64,000 nt of DNA, from positions 62,001-126,000 of the forward strand of contig CAVZIK010000006.1 in the NCBI GenBank assembly GCA_963775295.1, written 5' to 3'. The DNA is from JAMDEO01 sp963775295 (GTDB lineage Bacteria > Actinomycetota > Thermoleophilia > RBG-16-64-13). Both the position numbers and the translations under genes were made by a program. Below are positions 43,308 to 53,043 of this stretch, piece after piece (the first letter of the stretch is position 1; each line of letters starts with the position of its first letter). The notes under the pieces were generated by a model. That model was not told the origin of the DNA. It was given only the letters and a program-made list of their open reading frames with translations, and did not search any database.

Positions 43308-45131
43308 TCAGGGCTTGGGGATCGTGATCATCGATTCGGCCACGGCAAGCAGTTCATTCTTACTGACGAGATAGGACAGCGTGTTCGACACCCAGTAGAG
43401 CACCCCGTCCTGCTTCCACCAGATGTGATCCACTTTCTGGTTCGTGCCGACGATCGTGAACGTGACGCCGTCGTGCTGAACCTGGGTGCCCTTACTGGCC
43501 GCGGGCGCATCCACCCAGGTGGTCTCGGTAATCCCCATGTACTGGTCGGTCTTCTGGCCATCCTGCCGCAATCGATAGATCATTCTGAACGCCGGCTTGG
43601 TGCCGCCGCCAGTATCGATATCGTAGGTTGGGCCCGTCTGCGGCATCCGGTCTGTGTACTTGAGATCCGTCGGGAGGAAGGCGGGCCCCTGCACGGCGAA
43701 GGGCACTATCTTCGCCAGAGCCTTCCATTCGCCGCTATTGGGAATGGTGTCCGGTCCGGGGGGCAGCGCGAAGCCGGCCGGCAACGCGAAGTCCTCGCCC
43801 AGGGAGAGAGTCACCCGGGCAACGGTACTGGTCCGGTTGATCGAGTCGGTCCCGACAGCGTCCGCGACGAGATGGGCGTTGGATGATTGGCCGCTCGGAT
43901 AGCTGACTTTGGTCACCTTCAGGCTGGAAGTGTCGGCGGTGCCCACGTTGATCACCTTGGCGCCGAGGCTTGCCAGCCATGCGGAGGCCGCGGCGCCTTC
44001 GCCCGTCCTGCCATTGGCGTTCAGGACGTCGATCTCGATCCCCGTGAGGTCGATCTTGGTAACAGTAGTCGTGGTCGCATTCGAAGAGCTGCTCGATCCA
44101 TTGGTCGTCGCCGTGCTGGAAGAGCCTACTGAGTAGGCGGCGGGCACCGTCAGGAAGTTCTCCACCGCATTGGCGATCGTCGTGTTGCTCGCAACCACAT
44201 ACGAAGCGTCGCCGATCATCTCAGTGCCTGCCACGATGCTGACCTGCCGGATTCGGTTTCCGTCGAGCCTGATGCCCCAATAGGCCAACTTGAGGATATC
44301 CGTCGTCCCGAGATCGGTGCTGATGTTCTTGAACAGCGCTGAAATGAGACCGGGAAGTTTGAAAGGCAGATTCCATCCCATCGCTTGCTCGCGCAGGGCC
44401 GCCATAAAACGCTGCTGCCGCTCCATCCGCCCAAAATCGTTGTTCAGATCGTGCCTGAAGCGCACATAATCGAGAGCTTCGCTCCCGTTGAGAAGTTGAT
44501 ATCCAGGAGCAAGCTTGATCAACTCCCACTGGGGGTTGTCGTTGTAGTAGCGGCGGTCGACATCAACATAGACGCCGCCCAGCGCGTCTGTGATGTCTTG
44601 GAAGGTCTGAAAGTCGACCTCCATATAGTGGTTGATGTCTACGCCGGTGAGCTGTTCGACGGTCTGAATGGTAAGCGCCGGTCCTCCGTAGGCGTAAGCG
44701 GCGTTGATCTTGTCCTTCCCGTGGCCCGGTATGGAAACCCTGAGGTCACGCGGGATCGACATAACCGACAGATAGTTGTTCCCGGGATCGACATGCACCA
44801 CGATGATCGTGTCAGAGCGTCCGTACTTCTCAGTCGTCTGAGCTCGATGGTCCGATCCCAGGACGAGTATGTTCATGGCCGACGGAGATGCCGGCACGTC
44901 CACGGTGACGGAGACGAGGGTGCTGCTGGGCTTCGCGGTGAGGACGGTCTTCACCTGGGGGTCCACGCGGTTGTTGGATGCGACGACCTCTCCGCGGAAC
45001 CAGAGGTACGAGCCGCCGGCGATCGCCAGGACGACCAAGATGAGACCGACGACGCTCCACAGAAGGATGCGCTTCCATCTCTTTTTAGGACGGCCCTCAG
45101 TGTCGTAGACCGTATACTGCTTGTCGCTCAG
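43308..45131 (-). CDS. LytR-CpsA-Psr protein with LytR_C and a C-terminal DUF4367-like domain
   Basis: 607 residues. TM anchor near 30-50, LCP domain (MNILVLGSDHRA, SIPRDLRVSIPG, DYVRFRHDLNNDFGRMERQQ with the catalytic arginines), a Ser/Thr-rich linker, a LytR_C domain (GIEIDVLNANGRTGEGAAASA), then a C-terminal module with FTIVGTNQKVDHIWWKQDG and LAVAESMITIPKP shared with the next gene. LCP proteins attach wall polymers to peptidoglycan. The best start is CTG at 45131, six bases after AGGAGG; no other in-frame start has a site. It follows its paralogue by 31 bases. Confidence 0.88.
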   Translation of the reverse strand: MSDKQYTVYDTEGRPKKRWKRILLWSVVGLILVVLAIAGGSYLWFRGEVVASNNRVDPQVKTVLTAKPSSTLVSVTVDVPASPSAMNILVLGSDHRAQTTEKYGRSDTIIVVHVDPGNNYLSVMSIPRDLRVSIPGHGKDKINAAYAYGGPALTIQTVEQLTGVDINHYMEVDFQTFQDITDALGGVYVDVDRRYYNDNPQWELIKLAPGYQLLNGSEALDYVRFRHDLNNDFGRMERQQRFMAALREQAMGWNLPFKLPGLISALFKNISTDLGTTDILKLAYWGIRLDGNRIRQVSIVAGTEMIGDASYVVASNTTIANAVENFLTVPAAYSVGSSSTATTNGSSSSSNATTTTVTKIDLTGIEIDVLNANGRTGEGAAASAWLASLGAKVINVGTADTSSLKVTKVSYPSGQSSNAHLVADAVGTDSINRTSTVARVTLSLGEDFALPAGFALPPGPDTIPNSGEWKALAKIVPFAVQGPAFLPTDLKYTDRMPQTGPTYDIDTGGGTKPAFRMIYRLRQDGQKTDQYMGITETTWVDAPAASKGTQVQHDGVTFTIVGTNQKVDHIWWKQDGVLYWVSNTLSYLVSKNELLAVAESMITIPKP

Positions 45132-45162
45132 AGAAGGCCTCCTGCCGCTGTTACGGACCGCT

Positions 45163-46692
45163 CTACTGCGACTTCGGAATCGCAATCATCGACTCGGCCA
45201 CCTTCAGCAGTTGCTTCTTGGTCAGATCGTACGTCAAGGTGTTCGAAACCCAGTAGAGAGTGTTGCCCTGCTTCCACCAGATGCGTTCAACCTTCTGATT
45301 TGTTCCCACAATGGTGAAAGTTGTACCGTTGTTCTTCACTTCCGTGCCCTGACTGGCCGCGGGCGCTCCCAACCAGGACGTCTCCATAACACCCATGTAC
45401 AGGTCGGTGACTGTGCCCACACTGTTGGTAAGTCGATAGACCATCTTGAGCGCCGACGTGCTGGAATCTCCGGGTTTGATGTCGTATGTCTCCCCCTCGG
45501 TAGGCCGGCGGTCCACATACTGAAAACCCGGCGGCAGGTAGCCGGGGGCCATCACCGGGAACGATGTGGACGCCGCAAAAAGGCTCCACAGGTGGGCGTT
45601 CTCGATCTTCGTGGGATCGGTGATAAATGCCGTGGAGTCCTCGGTGGTCGTGGTAGTGGAAGCTTCGCTCGGGATAGAGCTACCCGACGAGACGGTGGAG
45701 GCTGTTGAGCCGGTTGCGGCCGGAGGCGTTATCAACTGCGTAACCGCCTCTTCCACCGCCCCGGGGGCCGCCACCACGTATGAAACGTCTCCGATCATGG
45801 GAGTGTCACCGGTAATGCTGATCTGACGGATGCGACTGCCGTCGAGTCTCACGGCCCAGAGAGCCAGCTTCTGCAACTGCATGGCAGAAATCGTGGTCTC
45901 CACGTTCTTGGCCAGAGCGCTGATCAAGCCCGGCAGCTTCAATACCAAGCCCAAGCCCGAGATCTGCTCGCGCGCCGCGGCCAAAAAGCGCTGTTGCCGC
46001 TCCATCCGGCCGAAATCCAGATTCTGGTCATGTCGGAAGCGAACGTAGTCGAGGGCATCGCTCCCGTTGAGTAACTGATACCCAGGGGAAATTTTGATCG
46101 GCTCGTACGTCTGGTCAGCGGAGTTACGGTAGTAGCGCCGATCGACGTCGACGTAGACCCCACCCAGAGCGTTGGTGATGTCCTCGAAGGCCTGGAAATC
46201 TATCTGCAAGAACTGATCAATCTTGACTTTCGTCAGCTGCTCCACTGTCTGCATCGTGAGCTCGGGACCACCATCCGCGTATGCCGCATTGAGCTTGCCC
46301 GTGCCGTGACCGGGAATCTCCACTTTGAGGTCCCTCGGCAGGGAGAGGACCGAAAGGTAGTCTTTGGCCGGATCGACGTGGACGACCATGATCGTGTCGG
46401 ACCGGCTCTCCACTCCCTCGTCGTTGTTGGCTCGCTTGTCCGAACCGAGCACGAGGATGTCCGTGGCATCAGGGGGATCGACCGCCCCTGGAAGAGTCTC
46501 GCTAACAGCATTTCTTATTCCCGGGTCGTTTGTCCCGGTGTTGGCGAGCGTGTTGTACAGCCAAAGATACGACCCGCCGCCGATGGCCAGAATGAGGACG
46601 ACAACCCCTATCAACGACCAAAGGAGTATGCGCCGTCGCTTGCGCTTGCGTAGGCCATCGACGGTGTAAACGGTGTAAGGCTTGTCGTTCAG
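45163..46692 (-). CDS. LytR-CpsA-Psr protein with a C-terminal DUF4367-like domain
   Basis: 509 residues, a paralogue of the neighbouring LCP gene without the LytR_C part. TM near the N-terminus, the LCP core (DILVLGSDKRANNDEG, SLPRDLKVEIPGHGTGKLNAAYA, YVRFRHDQNLDFGRMERQQRF), a Ser/Thr-rich linker and the same C-terminal module (FTIVGTNQKVERIWWKQ, LLKVAESMIAIPKSQ). The likely start is CTG at 46692, five bases after GGAGGA; a GTG at 46713 lacks a site. A -10 TAGAAT lies at 46724-46729. Confidence 0.86.
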   Translation of the reverse strand: MNDKPYTVYTVDGLRKRKRRRILLWSLIGVVVLILAIGGGSYLWLYNTLANTGTNDPGIRNAVSETLPGAVDPPDATDILVLGSDKRANNDEGVESRSDTIMVVHVDPAKDYLSVLSLPRDLKVEIPGHGTGKLNAAYADGGPELTMQTVEQLTKVKIDQFLQIDFQAFEDITNALGGVYVDVDRRYYRNSADQTYEPIKISPGYQLLNGSDALDYVRFRHDQNLDFGRMERQQRFLAAAREQISGLGLVLKLPGLISALAKNVETTISAMQLQKLALWAVRLDGSRIRQISITGDTPMIGDVSYVVAAPGAVEEAVTQLITPPAATGSTASTVSSGSSIPSEASTTTTTEDSTAFITDPTKIENAHLWSLFAASTSFPVMAPGYLPPGFQYVDRRPTEGETYDIKPGDSSTSALKMVYRLTNSVGTVTDLYMGVMETSWLGAPAASQGTEVKNNGTTFTIVGTNQKVERIWWKQGNTLYWVSNTLTYDLTKKQLLKVAESMIAIPKSQ

Positions 46693-46723
46693 CGGTCTCC
46701 TCCGCTGTTGCACTGAAGTGTTG

Positions 46724-46729
46724 ATTCTA
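46724..46729 (-). promoter_or_regulatory. Probable promoter of the LCP operon (-10 TAGAAT)
   Basis: TAGAAT on the minus strand with TTGGTT 17 bases upstream as a weak -35. The transcript would start near 46717, leaving about 25 bases before the CTG start and about 4 before the alternative GTG. Confidence 0.5.
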
Positions 46730-46755
46730 GCGCGCAGCCCCCCCGAGAACCAAGA

Positions 46756-48054
46756 TCAGCGCCGATTACAGGGGTCCGATCCGTGACCGGCCCGTTCCAC
46801 TTCCGCACCCAGCATTCCCAGTTTCTCCTCAAAACGCTCGTAGCCCCTGTCGATGTGGAAGACATCGCGAAGCTCGGTGGAGCCCTCGGCCACGAGACCG
46901 GCGATCGCCAGAGCAGCCCCCGCGCGCAGGTCGGGACAGCGGACGATGGCTCCAGTCAGGGTCCGCCCTCCGCTCACAACAGCGTGATTGCCGTCCACCC
47001 GGATCTCGGCGCCCAAGCGGATCAACTCGTCCACGAAACCGAAGCGATTCTCGAAGACGTTCTCGGTCACGAGGGAAACGCCGCTCGCAATAGAGAGGAG
47101 CACCATCATCTGGGCCTGGAGGTCGGTGGGGAAACCGGGATAGGGAAGCGTTGCCACGTCGATTGCCGAAAAGACACCCGGGTCGCCGATGGCTCTGATA
47201 CTGCGCGTGTTCTCCTGAACTTGAACGCCCGCGGCGCGCAGCTTGAAGAGAAAGAGCTCGAGGACGTGCGGGCTGATACCGGTGACTTCCACGTCGCCAC
47301 CGGTGACCGCGCCGGCGATCAAGAAGGTCCCCGCCTCGATGCGATCACCGAGCACCGTGTGCTCCGCCGGGTGCATCTCACTGACCCCATTGATACGGAC
47401 GGTCGAACTCCCAGCCCCCTCGATGTCGGCCCCCATGCTGATGAGGAACTTGCACAGATCGACTATCTCCGGTTCGCGGGCCGCGTTCTCAAGGGTGGTG
47501 GTGCCTTCGGCCAAGACGGCCGCCATCAACAGGTTTTCGGTGGCGCCGACGCTCGGGTACTCCAGGAACAGGTTGATCGCCTTGAGCTTCTCGGCCCTGA
47601 CCTCGACGAACCCATGGTCGGAGCGGATTTCTCCCCCCATGCTGGCAAGTCCGCGCAGGTGGATGTCGATCTTTCGGGGACCGAGGTTGCAACCGCCGGG
47701 CATGGCCACCCGGGCGTGTCCGAAACGCGCCACCAACGGTCCCATGATCTGAATGGAAGCCCGCATCCGTTGTACCAGCTCGTAGGGGGCGACGTGCGAC
47801 TGGACAGCGGTGGTGTCGACCGTCATGGTGCTGCCTTCGAACGTGACCACAGCGCCAAGATGCTCCAGCACCTCGCGCATGGTTGCGACGTCCTGGATAT
47901 CCGGCACGTTGTGAAGAACGCTGACGCCGGGCGCAAGCAGACTCGCAGCCATCAACTTGAGGGCCGAGTTCTTGGCCCCGGATACCGAGACCTGACCCGA
48001 CAGGCGTCCACCTCCCCGGACTATGAGCCGAGGCTCCCCGGAGTCCTTGGTCAT
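46756..48054 (-). CDS. murA: UDP-N-acetylglucosamine 1-carboxyvinyltransferase
   Basis: First committed step of peptidoglycan synthesis, PEP transfer to UDP-GlcNAc. 432 residues; catalytic cysteine in PGGCNLGPRKID near residue 121 (fosfomycin target), and the N-terminal SGAKNSALKLMAASL (substrate-binding Lys/Asn). It follows atpC by 21 bases in the same direction, a murA-after-atp order known in Gram-positives. Confidence 0.97.
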   Translation of the reverse strand: MTKDSGEPRLIVRGGGRLSGQVSVSGAKNSALKLMAASLLAPGVSVLHNVPDIQDVATMREVLEHLGAVVTFEGSTMTVDTTAVQSHVAPYELVQRMRASIQIMGPLVARFGHARVAMPGGCNLGPRKIDIHLRGLASMGGEIRSDHGFVEVRAEKLKAINLFLEYPSVGATENLLMAAVLAEGTTTLENAAREPEIVDLCKFLISMGADIEGAGSSTVRINGVSEMHPAEHTVLGDRIEAGTFLIAGAVTGGDVEVTGISPHVLELFLFKLRAAGVQVQENTRSIRAIGDPGVFSAIDVATLPYPGFPTDLQAQMMVLLSIASGVSLVTENVFENRFGFVDELIRLGAEIRVDGNHAVVSGGRTLTGAIVRCPDLRAGAALAIAGLVAEGSTELRDVFHIDRGYERFEEKLGMLGAEVERAGHGSDPCNRR

Positions 48055-48075
48055 GACTTCATCCCGGAGAGGGCC

Positions 48076-48516
48076 TTACGCCATTTCGGCGACTTTGAGC
48101 CTGTTCCTCGCGCGGCGAATGGCAAGTTGCTCCCTGAACGGATCGACTTCTTCTCCTTCGGGGACCGTGCCCAAATGGTACATTTCCAGGCGCTTCATAG
48201 CCCTATCGAGAGAGCGTTGCACGCGCTCCACATCAATGTCCGCCGCTTCTTCCGCACTGTCGGCAAGGACGATGACCTTGTTGAATTGTACCTTGGCAAA
48301 GCCCTCGGAGACAGCGAAACTCAGCCACTGTCCTTCTGTGGTAAGTGCCCGAAGCCTTCCGATGCTGAGTTGAGCGACCACAGGGGCGTGGCGAGGCATG
48401 ATCCCCATCTCCCCGGTCACCGCGGGAAGCACCACCATGTCGACGTCGCCCTCAAAAACCATTCCCTTGGGCGAGACGAGCTCGAACTTCAGACTAAGGC
48501 TGTCTTCCTGGGCCAC
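48076..48516 (-). CDS. atpC: ATP synthase epsilon subunit
   Basis: 146 residues: N-terminal beta sandwich (LVSPKGMVFEGDVDMVVLPAVTGEMGIMPRHAPVVA) and two C-terminal helices. F1 rotor and regulatory subunit. GTG start. Last gene of the atp operon, 12 bases after atpD. Confidence 0.95.
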   Translation of the reverse strand: MAQEDSLSLKFELVSPKGMVFEGDVDMVVLPAVTGEMGIMPRHAPVVAQLSIGRLRALTTEGQWLSFAVSEGFAKVQFNKVIVLADSAEEAADIDVERVQRSLDRAMKRLEMYHLGTVPEGEEVDPFREQLAIRRARNRLKVAEMA

Positions 48517-48528
48517 CGTTCAACCCGC

Positions 48529-49983
48529 CTAAGCCGTTGCGGCAGCTTCCGCCACCTCGGCCGAATCGTCGCCGCTTTGTGCCGCTTGGCCAATACGCGC
48601 CGCCGCCAATACGTCGTCGATGCCGCCTTGCATCCGGAATGCCTGCTCGGGAAGGGCGTCGTGTCTTCCTTCGAGGATCTCCCTGAAGCTGCGCACGGTC
48701 TCTTTGAGCGGCACGAACTTGCCAGGGATACCGGTAAACTGCTCCGCCACGGCAAACGGTTGCGAGAGAAACTGCTGGATGCGGCGGGCCCGACGGACGG
48801 TAACCTTGTCTTCGTCGGAGAGCTCGTCCATGCCCAAGATGGCGATGATGTCGCGAAGGTCCTTGTAGCGTTGGAGGATCTCCTGCACCCGGGTGGCCAC
48901 CTCGTAGTGCTCGTCTCCTACGACCTGCCGGCTGAGAGCGCGGCTGGTGGAATCGAGCGGGTCCACAGCGGGATAGATGCCCATCTCAGAGATCGCTCGG
49001 CTGAGCACCGTGGTGGCATCCAGGTGAGCAAACGTGCCCGCCGGCGCAGGGTCGGTGAGGTCGTCGGCAGGCACATAGATGGCCTGCACGGAGGTGACCG
49101 AACCCCGCCTGGTGGAGGTAATGCGCTCTTGCAGCTCGCCCATCTCTGACGCGAGGGTGGGCTGATAACCCACAGCCGAAGGCATCCGTCCCAGAAGGGC
49201 CGATACCTCCGAACCCGCCTGGACAAAACGGAAGATGTTATCGATGAAGAGGAGCACGTCCTGACCCTGAACATCGCGGAAGTACTCCGCCATCGTCAGG
49301 GCCGACAGGGCCACACGCAGACGAGCACCCGGGGGTTCGTTCATCTGTCCGAAAACCATGGCGGTCTTGTTAATGACGCCCGATTCGCTCATGTCCAGAT
49401 AGAGGTCGTTGCCCTCGCGGGTACGCTCGCCCACGCCGCTGAAGACCGAGATGCCGCCATGGTGAGTGGCAATGGCGTGGATGAGTTCCAAGATGACAAC
49501 CGTCTTGCCCACGCCGGCGCCGCCGAACAGGCCGACCTTACCGCCTTTGACGTAGGGCGCCAGGAGGTCGATCACCTTGATGCCGGTCTCGAGGACCTCG
49601 GTGGTAGGCTCGAGTTCTTCGAACGTGGGGGCAGGACGATGGATCGGCCAGCGCTCAATACCTTCGGAGAGAGGCTCACCCTCGTCGATCGGCTCGCCCA
49701 GAAGGTTGAAAAGACGACCAAGAGTCTCCTGCCCCACAGGCACGGAAATGGCTGCGCCGGTGTCGAGGACTTCCATGCCCCGGGCGAGGCCGTCGGTGGA
49801 ATCCATAGCCACGGCCCGTACCTTGTTATCACCGAGGTGCTGCTGGACTTCGGCAATGAGATGGATGCGACCGTGCGGCGTCTCGACGTCTACCTCGAGC
49901 GCATTGTAGATGGCGGGTAGAACCTCGGGAAACTCTACGTCGAGCACCGGCCCGATGATCTCTACGATCTTGCCTTTATTCAT
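48529..49983 (-). CDS. atpD: ATP synthase beta subunit
   Basis: 484 residues. Walker A GGAGVGKTV near 156, catalytic glutamate in GERTREGNDLYL, and ALTMAEYFRD with LLFIDNIFRF as Walker B. Bears the catalytic nucleotide sites of F1. Confidence 0.98.
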   Translation of the reverse strand: MNKGKIVEIIGPVLDVEFPEVLPAIYNALEVDVETPHGRIHLIAEVQQHLGDNKVRAVAMDSTDGLARGMEVLDTGAAISVPVGQETLGRLFNLLGEPIDEGEPLSEGIERWPIHRPAPTFEELEPTTEVLETGIKVIDLLAPYVKGGKVGLFGGAGVGKTVVILELIHAIATHHGGISVFSGVGERTREGNDLYLDMSESGVINKTAMVFGQMNEPPGARLRVALSALTMAEYFRDVQGQDVLLFIDNIFRFVQAGSEVSALLGRMPSAVGYQPTLASEMGELQERITSTRRGSVTSVQAIYVPADDLTDPAPAGTFAHLDATTVLSRAISEMGIYPAVDPLDSTSRALSRQVVGDEHYEVATRVQEILQRYKDLRDIIAILGMDELSDEDKVTVRRARRIQQFLSQPFAVAEQFTGIPGKFVPLKETVRSFREILEGRHDALPEQAFRMQGGIDDVLAAARIGQAAQSGDDSAEVAEAAATA

Positions 49984-50001
49984 CGCCTCTGCTGTCCTCC
50001 T

Positions 50002-50892
50002 TTATCCCGAGAGCGCGTCGGCGCCTCCCACCACTTCCAGGATCTCCTGGGTGATGGACGCTTGCCGCAGTCGGTTCATGGTCAGGGTCAAATCGTCGAT
50101 CATCTCGCTTGCCGCGTCGGAGGCGTTGCGCATGGCCGTCATGCGTGCCCCGTGTTCGCTCGCCATACTCTCCAACATAGCCCGGTAGATGCTGATCTCC
50201 AGGTACGAAGGGATGAGGTCGTGAAGGATCGTGGCTTCAGACGGCTCAAAGATGAAGTCCATGTGCTTGCCTGCGTCGGCAGGGGCGTACTGGACGGCGA
50301 TCTCCTGCTGTATGGGCAGGACGACTTGTTCGACGACCACTTGCTCCACCGGGCTCTTGAAGCGGTTGTAGATGAGATGGACCCGGTCGATCTCGTCGTT
50401 GCTGTAACGCCAAGCTACACGATGGGCGAGCGCCTGGGCGTCGAGAAAGGCTGAGCGATCCGTGATATCCGCATAGGTGTTGTGAGGCTTATAGCCCTGA
50501 AAACGTAGGGTATTGATCCCCTTGCGGCCCACAGGAACAAGGTGCGTGTTTATGCCCTGTGCCTTGTACTTGTTGAGGAGATCGGTGGCGTGACGCACGA
50601 TGTTGGAATTGAAAGCCCCGCACATACCCCGATCAGCCGTGAGTGCGATGATAGTCGCGGTCTTTACTTCCTTATGCTCTCTGATCAGCGGAGACATGCT
50701 TGCGTCGGCTTCCAGGAAACGAACGAACCCCCCGATGAACTCCAGCATGTTGTCCGCGTAGGGACGGGTCGCCTCAATGCGCTGCTGGGCGCGCCGAAGG
50801 CGCGCGGCCGCCACCATCTCCATGGCCTTTGTGATCTTCCTCGTATTTTGAACGGAAAGGATCCGTCTGCGGATGTCACGTTGTGATGCCAT
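50002..50892 (-). CDS. atpG: ATP synthase gamma subunit
   Basis: 296 residues. N-terminal RDIRRRILSVQNTRKITKAMEMVAAARLRRA and the C-terminal SEHGARMTAMRNASDAA helices of the central rotor stalk. Lies between atpA and atpD. Confidence 0.97.
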   Translation of the reverse strand: MASQRDIRRRILSVQNTRKITKAMEMVAAARLRRAQQRIEATRPYADNMLEFIGGFVRFLEADASMSPLIREHKEVKTATIIALTADRGMCGAFNSNIVRHATDLLNKYKAQGINTHLVPVGRKGINTLRFQGYKPHNTYADITDRSAFLDAQALAHRVAWRYSNDEIDRVHLIYNRFKSPVEQVVVEQVVLPIQQEIAVQYAPADAGKHMDFIFEPSEATILHDLIPSYLEISIYRAMLESMASEHGARMTAMRNASDAASEMIDDLTLTMNRLRQASITQEILEVVGGADALSG

Positions 50893-50930
50893 GTGTGTCT
50901 AAGCGCCTGGTTCCTGTCTCGAAATCCCGC

Positions 50931-52475
50931 TCACGCTACCTCCGCAACCTCGGCGGGCTCGCCCTCTTCGGTGTTCCAAATCTCTTTGAAATCCGCGAGA
51001 ACCGCGCGGAGCCTGGCCTCGTTTTCGGCGCTCAAGTCTTTGCTCGACACGATCTCAGCACCGATCTCGGGGTGATGCTTGTTGAGGTGCTCACGCAGCA
51101 TCCCGTTGAACTTGGATACCTTGGCGACGGGAATGTCGTCCGTGTATCCCTGCGTGGCAGAGAAGATGATCATGACCTGATCCTGCACCGGCCATGGCGT
51201 GAACTGTGGCTGGTTCAACGTCGCCACGAGACGTTCGCCGCGCGCCAGGCTCCTCAAGGTGTCCTGATCGAGTTCGGAACCGAACTTGGCGAACGCTTCC
51301 AACTCCCGGAACGTGGAAAGGTCGAGACGAAGCGTCCCCGCAACCTTCTTCATGGCCTTGATCTGCGCGTTACCACCCACCCGAGACACGGAAATACCCA
51401 CGTTGATGGCCGGACGAATACCCGAGTAGAACAGGTCGCTCTCGAGGAAGATCTGGCCGTCGGTGATGGAAATGACGTTTGTCGGGATGTAGGCGGAAAC
51501 GTCTCCCGCCTGGGTCTCGATGACGGGAAGAGCCGTCAGTGAACCCCCGCCCAGCTTGTCGCTGAGCTTGCAGGCCCGCTCCAGCAGACGGCTGTGCAGG
51601 TAGAAGATGTCGCCGGGGAATGCTTCCCGGCCCGGCGGACGGCGCAGCAGCAGCGACATCTGCCGGTAGGAATCGGCGTGCTTGGTAAGGTCGTCGTAGA
51701 TGCACAGGGCATGACGACCGGAGTAGGTGAAGTATTCGCCCATGGCCGCCCCGGCATATGGAGCTATGTAGCGAAGGGGAGCGCCCGCGGACGCCGATGC
51801 CATGATGACGATGGTGTAGTCCATCGCACCGTGCTCTTCCAAGCGAGCCACCAGCCCGGCCACGGTGGACGCTTTCTGACCGATGGCTACATAGATACAG
51901 ATTACGTCTTGGCCCTTTTGGTTGATGATGGTGTCCAGGGCGATAGCCGTCTTGCCGGTGCCCCGGTCGCCGATGATCAATTCACGCTGGCCGCGGCCGA
52001 TTGGAATCATGGAGTCGATGGCCTTGATACCAGTTTGCAGCGGTTCCATCACCTTCTGCCGGGCGATCACGCCCGGGGCCTTGAACTCGACCGGCCGAAA
52101 TTCCGTGGTCTCGATGGGGCCTTTGTCGTCGATGGGCACTCCCAGCGGGTTGATTACCCGTCCTATGAGCGCCTCGCCCACAGGAACTTGGATGACCTTG
52201 CCGGTGCGCTTGACCTCGTCGCCCTCTTTGATGAGGGTATCCTCCCCCATCAACACGGCCCCGATACTGTCTTCTTCCAGGTTGAGCACCAACCCCGTGA
52301 CGCCATGGGGTAGCTCGAGCATCTCAGAGGCCACTGCGTTCTCCAGCCCTTGGATGCGCGCCACACCGTCGCCCACCTGCACCACGGTGCCCACTTCCTG
52401 GATATCGATCCCGGCGTCGTACTGCTTGATGCGGGATTTAAGGACGCTGGTTATCTCCTCAGGACGCAGCTTCAA
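50931..52475 (-). CDS. atpA: ATP synthase alpha subunit
   Basis: 514 residues. P-loop GDRGTGKTAIA near 173 and the VGISVSRVGGNAQ block near the C-terminal third; noncatalytic nucleotide sites. The start is TTG at 52475, six bases after GGAGG, overlapping atpH by 17 bases. Confidence 0.98.
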   Translation of the reverse strand: MKLRPEEITSVLKSRIKQYDAGIDIQEVGTVVQVGDGVARIQGLENAVASEMLELPHGVTGLVLNLEEDSIGAVLMGEDTLIKEGDEVKRTGKVIQVPVGEALIGRVINPLGVPIDDKGPIETTEFRPVEFKAPGVIARQKVMEPLQTGIKAIDSMIPIGRGQRELIIGDRGTGKTAIALDTIINQKGQDVICIYVAIGQKASTVAGLVARLEEHGAMDYTIVIMASASAGAPLRYIAPYAGAAMGEYFTYSGRHALCIYDDLTKHADSYRQMSLLLRRPPGREAFPGDIFYLHSRLLERACKLSDKLGGGSLTALPVIETQAGDVSAYIPTNVISITDGQIFLESDLFYSGIRPAINVGISVSRVGGNAQIKAMKKVAGTLRLDLSTFRELEAFAKFGSELDQDTLRSLARGERLVATLNQPQFTPWPVQDQVMIIFSATQGYTDDIPVAKVSKFNGMLREHLNKHHPEIGAEIVSSKDLSAENEARLRAVLADFKEIWNTEEGEPAEVAEVA

Positions 52476-53031
52476 CTGAACCCTCCAAGCTAGCCATAGG
52501 GCTGGTCAACAATTCGCGGAGCTTCTCGAGCCGGCGGCGAACGCTGGCATCCGCGACCTGGTCGCCGATACGCAGTCTGAGCCCTCCCAAGATCTCCTCA
52601 TCTACCGTCATGGTCAGTTCGACCGTCTTGTCGAGCGACAGCTCGAGCTTGGCCTTCAGCGCGTCCTCAAGGGAGTCCGTAAGCGGGACCGCCGTAACAA
52701 CCTCCACGTGCACGAGTCCCTGCGCCTCTTCTACCTGCTCCACGAACGCCTCGTACGCTCCGACCAACTCGGACTCCCTATTCTTGTCGACGAGCAGCCT
52801 CAGGAAATTCCGCACCAGTTCGTCGCCACCTTCGGTGAGCTCGAGCAAGGCATCCTTCTTGCGGGCGTCGGATATCTCCTCAGCCACGAGGAAGTGTCGC
52901 AGCTCGCTCGAGGACTCCGCAGCCGTTACGAACACTCCCAGGTCGCGGCGCACCTCCTCCACGCGGCCTTCTTCTGTGGCCGCCTGATAGAGGGCCGTGG
53001 CGTACACGCGTGCTATTTTGCCCTGGTTCAA
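52459..53031 (-). CDS. atpH: ATP synthase delta subunit
   Basis: 190 residues, OSCP type (IARVYATALYQAATEEGRVEEVR; C-terminal LRLRIGDQVADASVRRRLEKL). Joins F1 to the peripheral stalk. Probable TTG start. Confidence 0.93.
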   Translation of the reverse strand: MNQGKIARVYATALYQAATEEGRVEEVRRDLGVFVTAAESSSELRHFLVAEEISDARKKDALLELTEGGDELVRNFLRLLVDKNRESELVGAYEAFVEQVEEAQGLVHVEVVTAVPLTDSLEDALKAKLELSLDKTVELTMTVDEEILGGLRLRIGDQVADASVRRRLEKLRELLTSPMASLEGSVEAAS

Positions 53032-53043
53032 GACTATTGCTCT

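Noticed and set aside
46783..49149. 788-codon plus-strand open frame across murA, atpC and atpD
   Set aside because: Antisense to three certain genes; composition is that of a GC-rich shadow.
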